From assembly GCF_001078375.1 (NCBI RefSeq), contig NZ_BBXI01000007.1, forward strand, positions 47,941 through 111,940: 64,000 bases of DNA, written 5' to 3'. The notes under the pieces were generated by a model. It was not told the origin of the DNA and did no database searches. It worked only from the letters and a program-made list of their open reading frames with translations. Within the stretch, counting starts at the first letter, position 1; every line of letters starts with the position of its first letter. The position numbers were made by a program, and so were the translations under genes. Below, one piece after another: positions 51,750 through 62,178 of the stretch. The DNA comes from Veillonella tobetsuensis. GTDB lineage: Bacteria; Bacillota; Negativicutes; Veillonellales; Veillonellaceae.

Positions 51750-52697
51750 ATGTCTTTTGCAGAAGATGTGAAAAATGAATTATGTGCCTATGAGCCTGAA
51801 ACGGATACCGATGTGGCCATGAAAATAGAAGCATCTTGTTTATTGCGCATGGGTGGTTCCTTATTACTCGGTATGAATGGAGCGATTGGTGTACGCCTAG
51901 CCACTGCTAATAATGCGGTGGCTAGACGTTTGCTTGGTATTTTAAAACGACAATATGAATTGCCTACACATGTTTTAGTTCGACAAGGTCTAAATTTGCG
52001 TAAGAAGAATATGTATACATTAACGGTCGACCCATCTCAAGAGGGGCGTAGTGCTTTAGAGGATTTGGCCTTGTGGCCCGTTACAGAACAGTTACCGCGG
52101 AAGTGGCTAAACTCGATGGAGGCACGTCGAGCGTTTTTACGTGGCGCTTTTTTAGGTGGTGGGTCTGTTAATAAACCGCAAAGTGATTATCATCTTGAAT
52201 TTATGACCGGCAATGAGTCCTTTGCGCGAGAAATTATATATGTTTTAAGATTATTTCATATTCATGCAGGGCTGACGGAGCGTAAAGAGGAGTATGTGGT
52301 ATACCTGAAAGAAGGAGATGCTGTTACAAATTGTTTGCAAATCATGGGTGCTCAATCGGCATTGATGGAATTTGAAAATGTACGCATTATGAAAACTGTG
52401 CGCAATCAGATTAATCGGCAAGTAAACTGTGAAACGGCAAATTTACAGAAAACAGTTGATGCGGCTGTGCGTCAAGTAAAGGCTATCCGTATTTTAGATG
52501 AACATATTGGTATCGATACATTGCCGGATAAATTAAAAGTTGTTGCTAGATTACGTTGGGAAAACCCAGAAGCTAGTTTAAAAGAATTAGAAGAAATGAT
52601 GAATGGTTCCTTGTCAAAATCGGGTATTGGCCATCGTTTAAAAAAGTTAGAAGCATTGGCCCTTACATATGATCCTATGGGGCTGGAAGAGGTTTAA
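51750..52697 (+). CDS. whiA: WhiA: DNA-binding protein
   Basis: 315 residues. N-terminal LAGLIDADG-like fold (RAFLRGAFLGGGSVNKPQSDYHLEF block), then a C-terminal helix-turn-helix (about 225-305; ASLKELEEMMNGSLSKSGIGHRLKKLEALA). Completes the Firmicute/Actinobacteria cluster rapZ-yvcK-whiA; affects cell division and chromosome segregation in other species. RBS AAAGGAG upstream. Confidence 0.95.
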   Translation: MSFAEDVKNELCAYEPETDTDVAMKIEASCLLRMGGSLLLGMNGAIGVRLATANNAVARRLLGILKRQYELPTHVLVRQGLNLRKKNMYTLTVDPSQEGRSALEDLALWPVTEQLPRKWLNSMEARRAFLRGAFLGGGSVNKPQSDYHLEFMTGNESFAREIIYVLRLFHIHAGLTERKEEYVVYLKEGDAVTNCLQIMGAQSALMEFENVRIMKTVRNQINRQVNCETANLQKTVDAAVRQVKAIRILDEHIGIDTLPDKLKVVARLRWENPEASLKELEEMMNGSLSKSGIGHRLKKLEALALTYDPMGLEEV

Positions 52698-52699
52698 TT

Positions 52700-55393
52700 A
52701 TGTTATGTAAGAAAACATACAAGCTAGCGACTATGTTAGCCGTTATGGGCGCATTGACAGGTCATGCTGCAAGCGATATAGATTTTAACTCCATAGGATA
52801 TTTCTCGTTTACACCGTTACCTGCGCAGCTTGAGGCTCAGAAGGATACGTTACTGTTATCTGATAGTCCTGAGTACGTTGGGCCTGTAGGTGGTGTCCTT
52901 AGCGCGGGCAGTATAAATGGTAAAGGACGTATCTATTTCTATCATGTAAATGAAATGGCAGAGCCTCATAAGATTGCTATCGTACTGGAGAATACAGGTG
53001 ATGCGCCGAATGGTATTGCTATTTTTCGTGAATTGAAATCCATTGCTACACCTGACTATTTTGCGGCCGGGCGTGATTTATCGCGGAAGGAGTTAGAGCA
53101 ACCTTTATCGGATAGACAACTCTACTCTTTTGTAATGCCTCCAAAGAGTCGTCAATTGGTGTTTACCGATTTGGAGCATACACCAATTCCAAAGGATGCA
53201 CTATTTACAGGTATTGTAGATTTGCAGACTAGTGCGCCTGTATTTGCACGGGTTATGATGATTCCTATGAGTCTTAACTCTATTGAAGCGTCATACTGGG
53301 TAAACAATTTGCCTATTGACCATGTGCGATTGCGTGGTACTTTCACCGGTGCTGAAAGAAAAATGGCTGTTTCTAAAGAATACAACACGACCTTAGGCGG
53401 CGCGTATGTGGAATTGGGTAATGATAGAGAAGACCGCTTCGTAGAAGGCGTCGATGAAATGGATAATAAGGCTTATGTAAAGGATTCTGGTAACTACGGT
53501 ATTTCCTATACTGTAAAAATCCCTACGAGTGGAGAAGATCCATTCCGTCTGTACTTTAACCCTTTAGGTGGCGGCTATTCTGGTTCCTTTACGGTGAAAG
53601 CACAACGACGTTGGCAAAAGGTGCCTAGTGAAAGCATGACCTATCACGTTGGTGGTGATGATGGATTGATGGCATTAGGACACAATACGGTAATGGATTC
53701 TCGTTACATGGGTAACTATTATGGTGGTGATACATTAACCATTGAATTCATGCCTGCTGGGGCATCGAATTTACCAGTTCGTTTTTTACTCGTGCCTGAA
53801 GCGTTAGCCAATCCTCAATATGCACGTGTACTAGCTACTAATGAAGCGGGTCAACGTGCATTAGAGGCGGAAGCTCAAAAAGAAGCGGCGGAAGCAGCTA
53901 AAAAAGTGGCTATAGAAGAAAAATATGTAGCTGCCAAAGCTCAAAAAGAAGAACAAGCGCACCAATTGGCAGAACAAGCTAAATTGGCTGCTGAAAAAGC
54001 CGCAGCAGCTCATAAGGCCGCACAAGCAAGACAAGCAGAACTGGATAAACGTGAGGCTGAGGAGCAAGCTAAAATTAAAGCTAAGGCTGATGCAGCTGCT
54101 GAAAAAGCAAGAGCTAAAGCAGAAGCAGAACGCCAGTTAGCTGAACAAAAAGCGAAGGATGATGCTGATAAAGCCGAAGCTGCACGCATAGCAGCAGAGC
54201 AAAAGGCTAAGGATGATGCGGCTAGAGCTGAAGCAGCACGCTTGGCAGCAGAGGCAAAGGCTAAAGAGGATGCTCGTATTGCGGCAGCCAAAGCGGAACA
54301 ACAACGTATTGCTGCAGAACAAGCAGCTCGAGAAAAGGCTCAGCGAGAACAAGCGGCTCGAGAAGCAGCGGAGAAGAAAGCACAAGAATATGCAGCAAAA
54401 CTAGAAGCACAACGCTTAGAAGCGCAGCGTAAGGCTGAAGAAGAGCGCATTGCAGCAGAACAACGAGCAGAAGCTGCACGTATTGAAGCAGAACGTAAAG
54501 CTGCAGAACAGGCGGCTAAGACTGAAGCAGAGCGACAAGAAGCTGCTCGTAAAGCCGAAGCAGCTCGACAAGAGGCGGCTCGTAAAGCGGAAGAAAAACG
54601 GAAAGCAGCAGAGGCGAAAGCAGAAGCAGAGCGTATTGCTGCAGAGGTTAAACGTGCAGAAGAGGCTAGAAAAGCAGAGGAAGCTCGTCAAGAAGCATTG
54701 CGTAAAGTTGAAATGGCACGCCAAGAAGCAGCTCGTAAAGCTGAGGAAGAGCGCCTAGCAGCTATTGCCAAAGCGCAAGAAGAGTCGCGTAAGGCTGAAG
54801 AACGTCGTATTGCGGCAGAGGCGAAACGTGCAGAAGAAATGCGTAAAGCAGAAGACGCTAGAATTGCAGAAGAAATACGTAAGGCAGAGGCTGCAAGACA
54901 TGCTGAAGCCGAACGTATCGCAGAAGCAGCTAGACTTGCTGAGGAAGCGCGTATCCGTGAAGAAAATCGTATCGCAGAAGCGGCACGTAAAGCTGAACGG
55001 GAACGCATTGCTAAGGAACAAGCGGAAGCAGCAAGAAAAGCGGAAGAAGCTCGTCAGTTGGCAGAAAAACGATATCGTGAATATGAAATCGCGCAAGCTC
55101 AAGCTAAAGAAGCGCGCCGTCGTGCTGAAATTCAACGAGAAGCTCAGAAGAAGGCAGCACAACGAGCTGAAGAAATCCGCTTAGCAGCACAACGACAAAT
55201 TATCGCTAAGCGCAATGCGGAAATTGCTCGCCAAAAAATTGCAGAAGAGCGAGAAGCAGCACGTATTGCTGCACAAGGTGGTAAACGTCGTAGTTTTTCA
55301 GAGCTAGATGATGTAAATACAAATGTTGATCAAGAGCAAGATAATGCACAAGACGCAGTATCTATCGAGCAATTGACAAGAAGACGAAACTAA
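52700..55393 (+). CDS. Exported protein with very long Ala/Glu/Lys/Arg-rich helix
   Basis: 897 residues, not assigned to a known family. N-terminal signal-like segment (about 5-24, GHAA end). A beta-rich globular region follows to about residue 380 (for example DHVRLRGTFTGAERKMAV, GGGYSGSFTVKAQRRW). Then about 480 residues of repeats such as ARKAEEARQEA, expected to be one long straight helix of roughly 70 nm, and a short tail ending TRRRN. Composition is TolA-like but there is no TolA C-terminal domain, so a TolA label would be wrong. If the signal is not cut, the protein could bridge the envelope. It starts two bases after whiA. Confidence 0.65.
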   Translation: MLCKKTYKLATMLAVMGALTGHAASDIDFNSIGYFSFTPLPAQLEAQKDTLLLSDSPEYVGPVGGVLSAGSINGKGRIYFYHVNEMAEPHKIAIVLENTGDAPNGIAIFRELKSIATPDYFAAGRDLSRKELEQPLSDRQLYSFVMPPKSRQLVFTDLEHTPIPKDALFTGIVDLQTSAPVFARVMMIPMSLNSIEASYWVNNLPIDHVRLRGTFTGAERKMAVSKEYNTTLGGAYVELGNDREDRFVEGVDEMDNKAYVKDSGNYGISYTVKIPTSGEDPFRLYFNPLGGGYSGSFTVKAQRRWQKVPSESMTYHVGGDDGLMALGHNTVMDSRYMGNYYGGDTLTIEFMPAGASNLPVRFLLVPEALANPQYARVLATNEAGQRALEAEAQKEAAEAAKKVAIEEKYVAAKAQKEEQAHQLAEQAKLAAEKAAAAHKAAQARQAELDKREAEEQAKIKAKADAAAEKARAKAEAERQLAEQKAKDDADKAEAARIAAEQKAKDDAARAEAARLAAEAKAKEDARIAAAKAEQQRIAAEQAAREKAQREQAAREAAEKKAQEYAAKLEAQRLEAQRKAEEERIAAEQRAEAARIEAERKAAEQAAKTEAERQEAARKAEAARQEAARKAEEKRKAAEAKAEAERIAAEVKRAEEARKAEEARQEALRKVEMARQEAARKAEEERLAAIAKAQEESRKAEERRIAAEAKRAEEMRKAEDARIAEEIRKAEAARHAEAERIAEAARLAEEARIREENRIAEAARKAERERIAKEQAEAARKAEEARQLAEKRYREYEIAQAQAKEARRRAEIQREAQKKAAQRAEEIRLAAQRQIIAKRNAEIARQKIAEEREAARIAAQGGKRRSFSELDDVNTNVDQEQDNAQDAVSIEQLTRRRN

Positions 55394-55418
55394 GAGTTCG
55401 CAACTAGTTTTACTATAT

Positions 55419-55455
55419 AAATAGGATGTCCCTCGGCACATCCTATTTGTGTTTC
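55419..55455 (+). terminator. Terminator before the pyr operon
   Basis: AAATAGGATGT (55419-55429) pairs with ACATCCTATTT (55438-55448), loop CCCTCGGC, then GTGTTTC. The stem is perfect; the T tract is broken. Confidence 0.75.
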
Positions 55456-55470
55456 TTCATTGGAATTACA

Positions 55471-55499
55471 TTGACTTTCGTCGGTAATTTCAGTACAAT
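55471..55499 (+). promoter_or_regulatory. Promoter of the pyr operon
   Basis: TTGACT at 55471-55476, 17-bp spacer, TACAAT at 55494-55499. Start near 55506, giving a leader of about 179 nt that contains the attenuator. Confidence 0.85.
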
Positions 55500-55560
55500 G
55501 ATAAGAGATAAATGCATTGAGCAGTACGAGATACTGTAGCATTACAAAACACCTTTTAAA

Positions 55561-55661
55561 TTGGTCCAGAGAGGCTAATAAAGGACATATAGTTGAAGCG
55601 CCCTCAAGGGCTTCTTTGTGCAAACTATTCGACCTTTTGCCCTGGGCAGAAGGTCTTTTTT
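55561..55661 (+). promoter_or_regulatory. PyrR-type attenuator of the pyr operon
   Basis: TCCAGAGAGGCT at 55565-55576 matches the PyrR-binding loop consensus found in Bacillus pyr leaders. Next is a hairpin region GAAGCGCCCT/AGGGCTTC (55595-55614), and then the terminator stem GACCTTTTGCC/GGCAGAAGGTC (55631-55655) with a T run to 55661. With UMP, PyrR should bind the loop and let the terminator form. pyrR itself is not in the window. Confidence 0.85.
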
Positions 55662-55684
55662 GTTAAGTGAGTTAGGAGGCAATC

Positions 55685-56635
55685 ATGGGACAAGTGAGCT
55701 TGCATGGCAAACATTTGTTAGGGTTACAACATGCTACACCAGAAGAAATTAAATTGATTCTCGATGTAGCGAAGAAGATGAAAAAGGTTGTTTTGTCTGA
55801 CGACAAAAAAATTCCTTACTTGAAAGGTAAGGCGATTATCAATCTATTCATGGAACCTAGTACACGTACGCGTAGTTCTTTTGAACTAGCAGGTAAATAT
55901 TTAGGGGCTGATGTAATCAACATTACTCCAAGTGGCTCTTCTATGGGTAAGGGTGAAAGCTTCCGCGATACACTATTAACATTATCCTATATGGGAACTG
56001 ATGCGATTGTTATGCGTAGTAGCGCAGAAGGTGCGCCACTCTATGCGACAAAAGCCGTTGACCCTATCATTATCAATGCTGGCGATGGTGCCCATGAACA
56101 TCCAACACAAGCATTGCTCGATATGTTCTCCATTATTGAACGCAAAGGCTCTTTAGAAGGTAAAAAGGTTGTAATCGTTGGCGATATTATGCATAGTCGT
56201 GTAGCTCGATCCGATATTTATGGTCTTACTAAAATGGGGGCTGATGTACATTTAGCAGGTCCACGTACCATGCTCTATCCTGAGCTTGAAAAAATGGGTG
56301 TTACCATTCATCACGATGTGCGTGAAGCTGTGAAAGATGCAGATGTTGTCAATGTGCTTCGCATTCAATTAGAACGCATTCACTCCGCTCTATATCCAAC
56401 AAATCGTGAATATGCACGCATTTTTGGTATCAATAAAGACGTATTAAGTCTTGCAAAAGACGATGTTATGGTTATGCATCCAGGTCCAATGAACCGCGGT
56501 CTTGAAATTTCCCCAGATGTAGCCTATTGGGATCAATCTGTAATTCAAGAACAAGTACGCAATGGCGTATCCGTTCGTATGGCTGTATTGTACTTAACAA
56601 TTCATGGAGGTGACGGTAGTGAGCTTGCTTATTAA
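55685..56635 (+). CDS. pyrB: PyrB: aspartate carbamoyltransferase
   Basis: 316 residues. Carbamoyl-phosphate block FMEPSTRTRSSFELA at about 56-70, then SGSSMGKGESFRDT, HPTQALLDMFS, VGDIMHSRVARSD and VMHPGPMNRGLEIS. Catalyses carbamoyl aspartate formation. No pyrI regulatory gene is nearby, as is usual in Firmicutes; control is probably by the attenuator. Its 3' end overlaps pyrC. Confidence 0.96.
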   Translation: MGQVSLHGKHLLGLQHATPEEIKLILDVAKKMKKVVLSDDKKIPYLKGKAIINLFMEPSTRTRSSFELAGKYLGADVINITPSGSSMGKGESFRDTLLTLSYMGTDAIVMRSSAEGAPLYATKAVDPIIINAGDGAHEHPTQALLDMFSIIERKGSLEGKKVVIVGDIMHSRVARSDIYGLTKMGADVHLAGPRTMLYPELEKMGVTIHHDVREAVKDADVVNVLRIQLERIHSALYPTNREYARIFGINKDVLSLAKDDVMVMHPGPMNRGLEISPDVAYWDQSVIQEQVRNGVSVRMAVLYLTIHGGDGSELAY

Positions 56636-57905
56636 AAATGGTACGGTAGTCAATCCGGCAAAACAACAACATGAAGTAGCAGACGTTCTCGTGAAAGATG
56701 GTAAAATTGCAGCCATCGGTCAAAATTTAAGTGCAGACGGTGCTGAAGTATATGATGCTACAGGTCTTATCGTAGCGCCTGGTCTTATCGATATTCACAC
56801 ACATTTACGTGAACCAGGTCAAGAGGCTAAAGAAGATTTTCATTCTGGTACACAAGCGGCTGCTGCTGGTGGTTTTACGCGCGTTGTAACAATGGCCAAT
56901 ACAAATCCCGTTGTAGATAATGCAGCTCTTGTAAGAGGTTTGAAAAAACAAGCTGAACTTACTGGCGTAGTTAAGGTTGAATTTATCGGTGCCGTTTCAA
57001 AGAACTTGGAAGGTAAAGAATTAGCAGAGCTTGGCGATATGGCGGAAGCAGGTGTTGTGGCTTACTCTGATGATGGACACTATGTAGAAAGTGCTGCTTT
57101 CATGCGCCGTGCATTGGAATACTCGTCCATGTTCAACAAAATGGTTATCGATCATGCCGAAGATATTAGCTTAACTAAAAATGGTCATATGCATGAAGGC
57201 TTTGTATCTTATGAAATGGGTGTTATCGGCCGTCCAGCAGTAGCGGAAGATGTTGCGGTAGCCCGTGATATTATGTTAGCTGAAATGACAGGTGGTCATA
57301 TCCATATTGCTCACGTAAGCAGTAAAAATACGGTGGATATGGTTCGTCGTGCAAAAGCGAAAGGCCTTAATGTAACTTGTGAGGTAACAAGTCAACATTT
57401 ATCTTTTACTGATGAATACTTACGCGATTATAATCCAGCTTTTAAAATGGCGCCGCCAATTCGCTCCGAAGATCATCGTCAAGCATTGTTAGAAGGCTTG
57501 AAAGATGGCACCATTGATGCGATTATTACAGACCATGCACCTCATGCATTTGAAGAAAAAGACCATGAGTTCTGCTGTGCACCAAATGGTTTTAGTGGCC
57601 TTGAAACATCGTTGGCAGCTGTAATCACAAATGCTTATGGTCCAGATAAACTCAGCATCGACCAAGTTGTGTACTATATGAGTACTCGTCCAGCTGAACT
57701 AATGCGTCTAGATGCAGGTGTTTTAGAAGTAGGTAAAGCTGCGGACATTACAGTATTCTCTACTACAGAACAATGGACTGTAGACAGAAATAAATTCTAT
57801 ACAAAAGGTAAAGTTAGTCCATTTGATGGTATGACTGTTACTGGTAAAGCAAAACTTACCGTTGTAGACGGTAACATCGTTATGAAGGAGGGCGTAGTCC
57901 TATAA
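56619..57905 (+). CDS. pyrC: PyrC: dihydroorotase
   Basis: 428 residues from GTG 56619 (GGAGG at 56606-56610, 8 bases upstream; ATG 56604 overlaps the site). Metal-binding DIHTHLREPGQEAKEDF, then HAED, HIAHVSS and ITDHAPHAFEEK, typical of class I dihydroorotase. Cyclises carbamoyl aspartate. Start lies inside pyrB and the stop overlaps carA by one base. Confidence 0.95.
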   Translation: MSLLIKNGTVVNPAKQQHEVADVLVKDGKIAAIGQNLSADGAEVYDATGLIVAPGLIDIHTHLREPGQEAKEDFHSGTQAAAAGGFTRVVTMANTNPVVDNAALVRGLKKQAELTGVVKVEFIGAVSKNLEGKELAELGDMAEAGVVAYSDDGHYVESAAFMRRALEYSSMFNKMVIDHAEDISLTKNGHMHEGFVSYEMGVIGRPAVAEDVAVARDIMLAEMTGGHIHIAHVSSKNTVDMVRRAKAKGLNVTCEVTSQHLSFTDEYLRDYNPAFKMAPPIRSEDHRQALLEGLKDGTIDAIITDHAPHAFEEKDHEFCCAPNGFSGLETSLAAVITNAYGPDKLSIDQVVYYMSTRPAELMRLDAGVLEVGKAADITVFSTTEQWTVDRNKFYTKGKVSPFDGMTVTGKAKLTVVDGNIVMKEGVVL

Positions 57906-58972
57906 TGAAAGGCAAATTAGTACTAGAAGACGGTTCCATATTTGAAGGTTCCCTATTAGGCGGCGCTCCAACGGTGGGTGAGGTCGTGTTTAACACGGGC
58001 ATGACTGGCTATCAAGAAATCTTGACTGACCCATCCTATGCGGATCAAATTATTACATTAACATATCCACTCGTTGGTAACTATGGCACACTAAATGCTA
58101 TTACACAAGGTCCTAAACCATACTGTAAAGGCTTTATCGTAGGCGAACTATGTGATTTCCCATCCAACTGGCAAAATGAAGGTTTATTTAGCGAATACCT
58201 TCGTTTACACGGCATTCCTTGTCTCTATGATGTAGATACGCGTGCCATTACTCGTACTATTCGTAACCATGGTGTTATGAAAGGCGTACTTGTGCGTGCT
58301 GATTATCCAATGGAAGATATTCAAAAACTGTTTAAACAAGATTTGCCAACAGACCAAGTTATGCGCGTCACTACAAAATGGCAAGGCATGCGTGGCGATA
58401 AAAATGCAGAGTTCCACGTTGCTGTAATGGATTATGGTGTAAAAGAAAATATTCTTCGCTCCTTAGAAGCGGCAGGTTGCCGTTTGACTGTATTTCCAGC
58501 AGATTCTAAGGCTGAAGAGGTATTAGCGGTAAATCCTGATGGTATCTTCTTATCTAATGGCCCTGGAGATCCTCAAGATCTTGGCTATGCTGTAGAAGAA
58601 GTGAAGAAAATGTTTGGTAAAAAACCAATCTTTGGTATCTGCATGGGTCACCAAGTATTGGCACAAGCGTACGGTGGTTCTACGTTTAAATTGAAGTTTG
58701 GTCACCGTGGTTCTAACCATCCTGTACAAGATCTTCGCACAGGCCGCGTATACATTACGTCTCAAAATCATGGCTTTGCAGTAGATGATACTACTTTGCC
58801 TGATTATATTGAAATTACACATCGTAGTGTAAATGATGGCACTGTAGAAGGAATGCGCCATAAAGAATTGCCTATCTTCTCCGTACAATATCACCCAGAA
58901 GCGTCCCCTGGACCTACTGATAATTTATATTTATTCGACGAATTTGAAGACTTGATGAGAAAGGGAAAATAA
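57905..58972 (+). CDS. carA: CarA: carbamoyl phosphate synthase small subunit
   Basis: 355 residues. N-terminal CarA domain ([31 protein letters not shown] region) and a C-terminal glutamine amidotransferase with the nucleophile Cys in [13 protein letters not shown] and the His-Glu pair in [10 protein letters not shown]. Supplies ammonia to CarB. One-base overlaps or spacing on both sides show tight coupling. Confidence 0.96.
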   Translation: MKGKLVLEDGSIFEGSLLGGAPTVGEVVFNTGMTGYQEILTDPSYADQIITLTYPLVGNYGTLNAITQGPKPYCKGFIVGELCDFPSNWQNEGLFSEYLRLHGIPCLYDVDTRAITRTIRNHGVMKGVLVRADYPMEDIQKLFKQDLPTDQVMRVTTKWQGMRGDKNAEFHVAVMDYGVKENILRSLEAAGCRLTVFPADSKAEEVLAVNPDGIFLSNGPGDPQDLGYAVEEVKKMFGKKPIFGICMGHQVLAQAYGGSTFKLKFGHRGSNHPVQDLRTGRVYITSQNHGFAVDDTTLPDYIEITHRSVNDGTVEGMRHKELPIFSVQYHPEASPGPTDNLYLFDEFEDLMRKGK

Positions 58973-58973
58973 T

Positions 58974-61900
58974 ATGACCACAGAAGCAAAAAAAGTACTC
59001 GTAATTGGTTCTGGTCCAATTATTATCGGCCAAGCAGCAGAGTTTGACTATGCTGGTACACAAGCGTGCCGTTCCCTTCGTGAAGAAGGCTATAAGGTAG
59101 TATTGGTTAACTCTAATCCTGCTACTATCATGACTGATACAGATATTGCAGACCGCGTATATGTAGAACCTATTAGCCTTGAATTCGTAACAGAAGTAAT
59201 CAAAAAAGAACGCCCTTGGGGGTTATTGGCGACATTAGGAGGTCAAGTAGGTCTTAATATGGCTGTTCAATTGTCCGAAGCAGGCATATTAGAGGAATAC
59301 GGCGTTCAATTGCTTGGTACAACTCTTGAAGCCATTAAACAAGCAGAAGACCGCGAACTATTCAAGGAAGCGATGAAGGAAATCAATCAACCAGTTCCTG
59401 AATCTGACATCTTCAATGATCTTGAAGAAGCCGTAGCCTTTGCTAATCGCATTGGATATCCTATCATCATCCGTCCTGCATATACATTGGGCGGTACTGG
59501 TGGCGGTATTGCACATAACGAAGATGAAATGTATGAAATCACGCGCCGTGGTTTGAAACTTTCACCAATTCACCAAATCCTAGCGGAACGTTCAGTAGCA
59601 GGCTGGAAAGAAATCGAATATGAAGTAATGCGCGATAGTGCAGATAACTGCATCATCGTATGTAACATGGAAAATATCGATCCTGTTGGCGTACATACAG
59701 GGGACTCCATCGTAGTGGCACCAAGTCAAACATTGAACGATATTCAATACCAAATGCTGCGTACTGCATCTGTGGACATCATTCGCTATTTGAAAATTGA
59801 AGGTGGTTGTAACGTACAATACGCATTGAATCCAGATAGCAATGAATATATCGTTATCGAGGTAAATCCTCGTGTATCTCGTTCTTCTGCATTGGCATCT
59901 AAAGCAACTGGTTATCCAATTGCGAAGGTAGCGGCAAAAATCGCAGTAGGCATGACATTGGATCAAATTACTAATGCTGTAACAGGCGAAACTAAAGCAT
60001 GTTTCGAGCCTACTCTTGATTATGTGGTAACTAAGTTCCCACGCTGGCCATTCGAAAAATTCAATTTGGCGGACCGTACATTGGGCACTCAAATGAAGGC
60101 GACTGGTGAAGTTATGGCCATTGACCGTTCTTTGGAAGGTTCTTTGTTAAAAGCCATTCGTTCTTTGGAAATTGGTTTAGATCATATTGAACTTAAGAAA
60201 ATCGCTCATGAGTCCATGGAGCAGTTGATTGAACGCTTACATCTTGTAGATGATGAACGTATTTATGTTGTAGCCGAAGCACTTCGTAAAGACATCAGTG
60301 TAGAGAAGATTCACTACATTACAAAAATTGACAAATTCTTTATTGAAAAAATCAAGAATATTATCAATGTGGAGAAAGCATTGGCAGAAGAAGGTATTAC
60401 TGAAGAAGTATTGCGTAAAGCAAAACGCTACTCTATTACTGATTCTGTTATTGCTCGTTATGCAAACACAACCGTAGAAGAAGTTCGTGCAAAACGCAAG
60501 GAATGGAATATTGTTCCTACATATAAATATGTAGATACTTGTGCTGCCGAATTCGAATCTAAAACTCCGTATTACTACAGTGCGTATGCGCAAGAAGATG
60601 AAGTTAAACCACTCGGTGAAAAATCCGTTGTAGTACTTGGTTCCGGTCCAATTCGTATCGGTCAAGGTGTAGAGTTTGACTACTGCTCTGTACATTCCTC
60701 TTGGGCACTTCGTAAAGCGGGTTACCAATCCATTATGATTAATAATAACCCAGAAACAGTGTCTACAGACTTTGATATTTCAGATTCCTTGTACTTCGAA
60801 CCATTAACAGTGGACGATGTAATGGAAATCATTGATAAAGAAAAACCAGCTGGCGTTATTGCTCAATTTGGTGGTCAAACAGCTATCAACTTGGCGGGCC
60901 CATTAGCAGAGCGAGGCGTAAAAATCCTCGGTACTTCTGTAGATAGCATCGATATGGCAGAAGACCGTGAACGCTTTGACGAATTATTGGCAAAACTTGG
61001 TATCCCTCGTCCAGTAGGTGCGCTTGTAACCTCTGATGAAGAAGCACAAGAAGCCGCTAAAACCTTGAAATATCCATTGATCGTTCGCCCTTCCTATGTA
61101 TTGGGGGGGCGTGCGATGGAAATCGTATATAATGATAAAGAACTTGATGTATATATGAAGGAAGCCGTAGTTGCATCCAAGGAACATCCTGTTCTTATCG
61201 ACCGATACATGGTTGGTATGGAGGTAGAGGTTGATGCTATTTCCGATGGTACCGATGTATGTATCCCTGGCATCATGGAGCAAATCGAACGCGCTGGTGT
61301 TCACTCTGGTGACTCCATGGCGGTTTATCCAGCACAACATTTAAGCCAAGAAATTATCGATCAAATCGTAGATTATACACGTCGTATTGCAATTGGCCTC
61401 AATGTAAAAGGTGTACTTAACATTCAATATATCGTGGCTGATGGTGAACTTAATGTAATCGAAGTTAACCCTCGTTCTAGTCGTACTGTTCCATTCATTT
61501 CTAAGGTTACAGGCATTAACATGGTAGAATGTGCCACACGCATTGCTCTTGGTGAAAGCTTAAAAGATTTAGGCTTGCCATTAGGTCTTGTACCTAATAA
61601 ATCATATGTAGCCGTAAAAGCACCTGTATTCTCATTCTCTAAAATGGGTCTTGTAGAAATCGCTCTTGGACCTGAAATGAAGTCTACTGGTGAAGTTATG
61701 GGTATTGGTCGTACATACTCGGAAGCATTGTTCAAAGCTATTAACGGTGCCAACATGCGTATCCCAGAAGATGGCACAATCCTTATGACTGTGGCAGACC
61801 GCGATAAAGAGGAAGCTAGCCAATTGGCAAAAGGCTTCATCGAATTGGGGTATCACATCGAAGCGACTGGTGGTACAGGTAAATACTTCAAAGAACATGG

Positions 61901-62174
61901 CGTTGACTGCAAGGTGGTTAACAAAATTTCTGAAGGTGATGACAACTGTGCTGATCACATTCGTCAAGATAAAGTGGACCTTGTACTCAACACATTGACT
62001 GCTGGTAAACGTCCTGAACGTGAAGGTTTCCAATTGCGTCGTCTTGCTGTTGAAATGGGTACACCATGCTTAACAAGCCTTGATACAGCACGTGAAGTAT
62101 TGCGCGTTGTAGCAAATCGTAAAAATAATGCAAACTACAGTGTAGAAGCATTACAAGATTTTGAATTGGAGTAA
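58974..62174 (+). CDS. carB: CarB: carbamoyl phosphate synthase large subunit
   Basis: 1066 residues, normal full length. Two homologous ATP-grasp halves (each with a '[24 protein letters not shown]'-type or '[24 protein letters not shown]'-type opening, at about residues 8 and 550) and a C-terminal MGS-like regulatory domain (about 930-1066). Makes carbamoyl phosphate for pyrimidines and arginine. Confidence 0.97.
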   Translation: MTTEAKKVLVIGSGPIIIGQAAEFDYAGTQACRSLREEGYKVVLVNSNPATIMTDTDIADRVYVEPISLEFVTEVIKKERPWGLLATLGGQVGLNMAVQLSEAGILEEYGVQLLGTTLEAIKQAEDRELFKEAMKEINQPVPESDIFNDLEEAVAFANRIGYPIIIRPAYTLGGTGGGIAHNEDEMYEITRRGLKLSPIHQILAERSVAGWKEIEYEVMRDSADNCIIVCNMENIDPVGVHTGDSIVVAPSQTLNDIQYQMLRTASVDIIRYLKIEGGCNVQYALNPDSNEYIVIEVNPRVSRSSALASKATGYPIAKVAAKIAVGMTLDQITNAVTGETKACFEPTLDYVVTKFPRWPFEKFNLADRTLGTQMKATGEVMAIDRSLEGSLLKAIRSLEIGLDHIELKKIAHESMEQLIERLHLVDDERIYVVAEALRKDISVEKIHYITKIDKFFIEKIKNIINVEKALAEEGITEEVLRKAKRYSITDSVIARYANTTVEEVRAKRKEWNIVPTYKYVDTCAAEFESKTPYYYSAYAQEDEVKPLGEKSVVVLGSGPIRIGQGVEFDYCSVHSSWALRKAGYQSIMINNNPETVSTDFDISDSLYFEPLTVDDVMEIIDKEKPAGVIAQFGGQTAINLAGPLAERGVKILGTSVDSIDMAEDRERFDELLAKLGIPRPVGALVTSDEEAQEAAKTLKYPLIVRPSYVLGGRAMEIVYNDKELDVYMKEAVVASKEHPVLIDRYMVGMEVEVDAISDGTDVCIPGIMEQIERAGVHSGDSMAVYPAQHLSQEIIDQIVDYTRRIAIGLNVKGVLNIQYIVADGELNVIEVNPRSSRTVPFISKVTGINMVECATRIALGESLKDLGLPLGLVPNKSYVAVKAPVFSFSKMGLVEIALGPEMKSTGEVMGIGRTYSEALFKAINGANMRIPEDGTILMTVADRDKEEASQLAKGFIELGYHIEATGGTGKYFKEHGVDCKVVNKISEGDDNCADHIRQDKVDLVLNTLTAGKRPEREGFQLRRLAVEMGTPCLTSLDTAREVLRVVANRKNNANYSVEALQDFELE

Positions 62175-62178
62175 TACC

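Noticed and set aside
53861..55184. Several open frames on both strands inside the long helix region of the 897-residue protein
   Set aside because: They come from the GC-rich repetitive Ala/Glu/Lys codons; low-complexity products, no start signals.
52700..55393. Annotation as TolA
   Set aside because: Only composition of the helical region agrees; the order (globular first, helix last) is reversed and the TolA C-terminal domain is missing.
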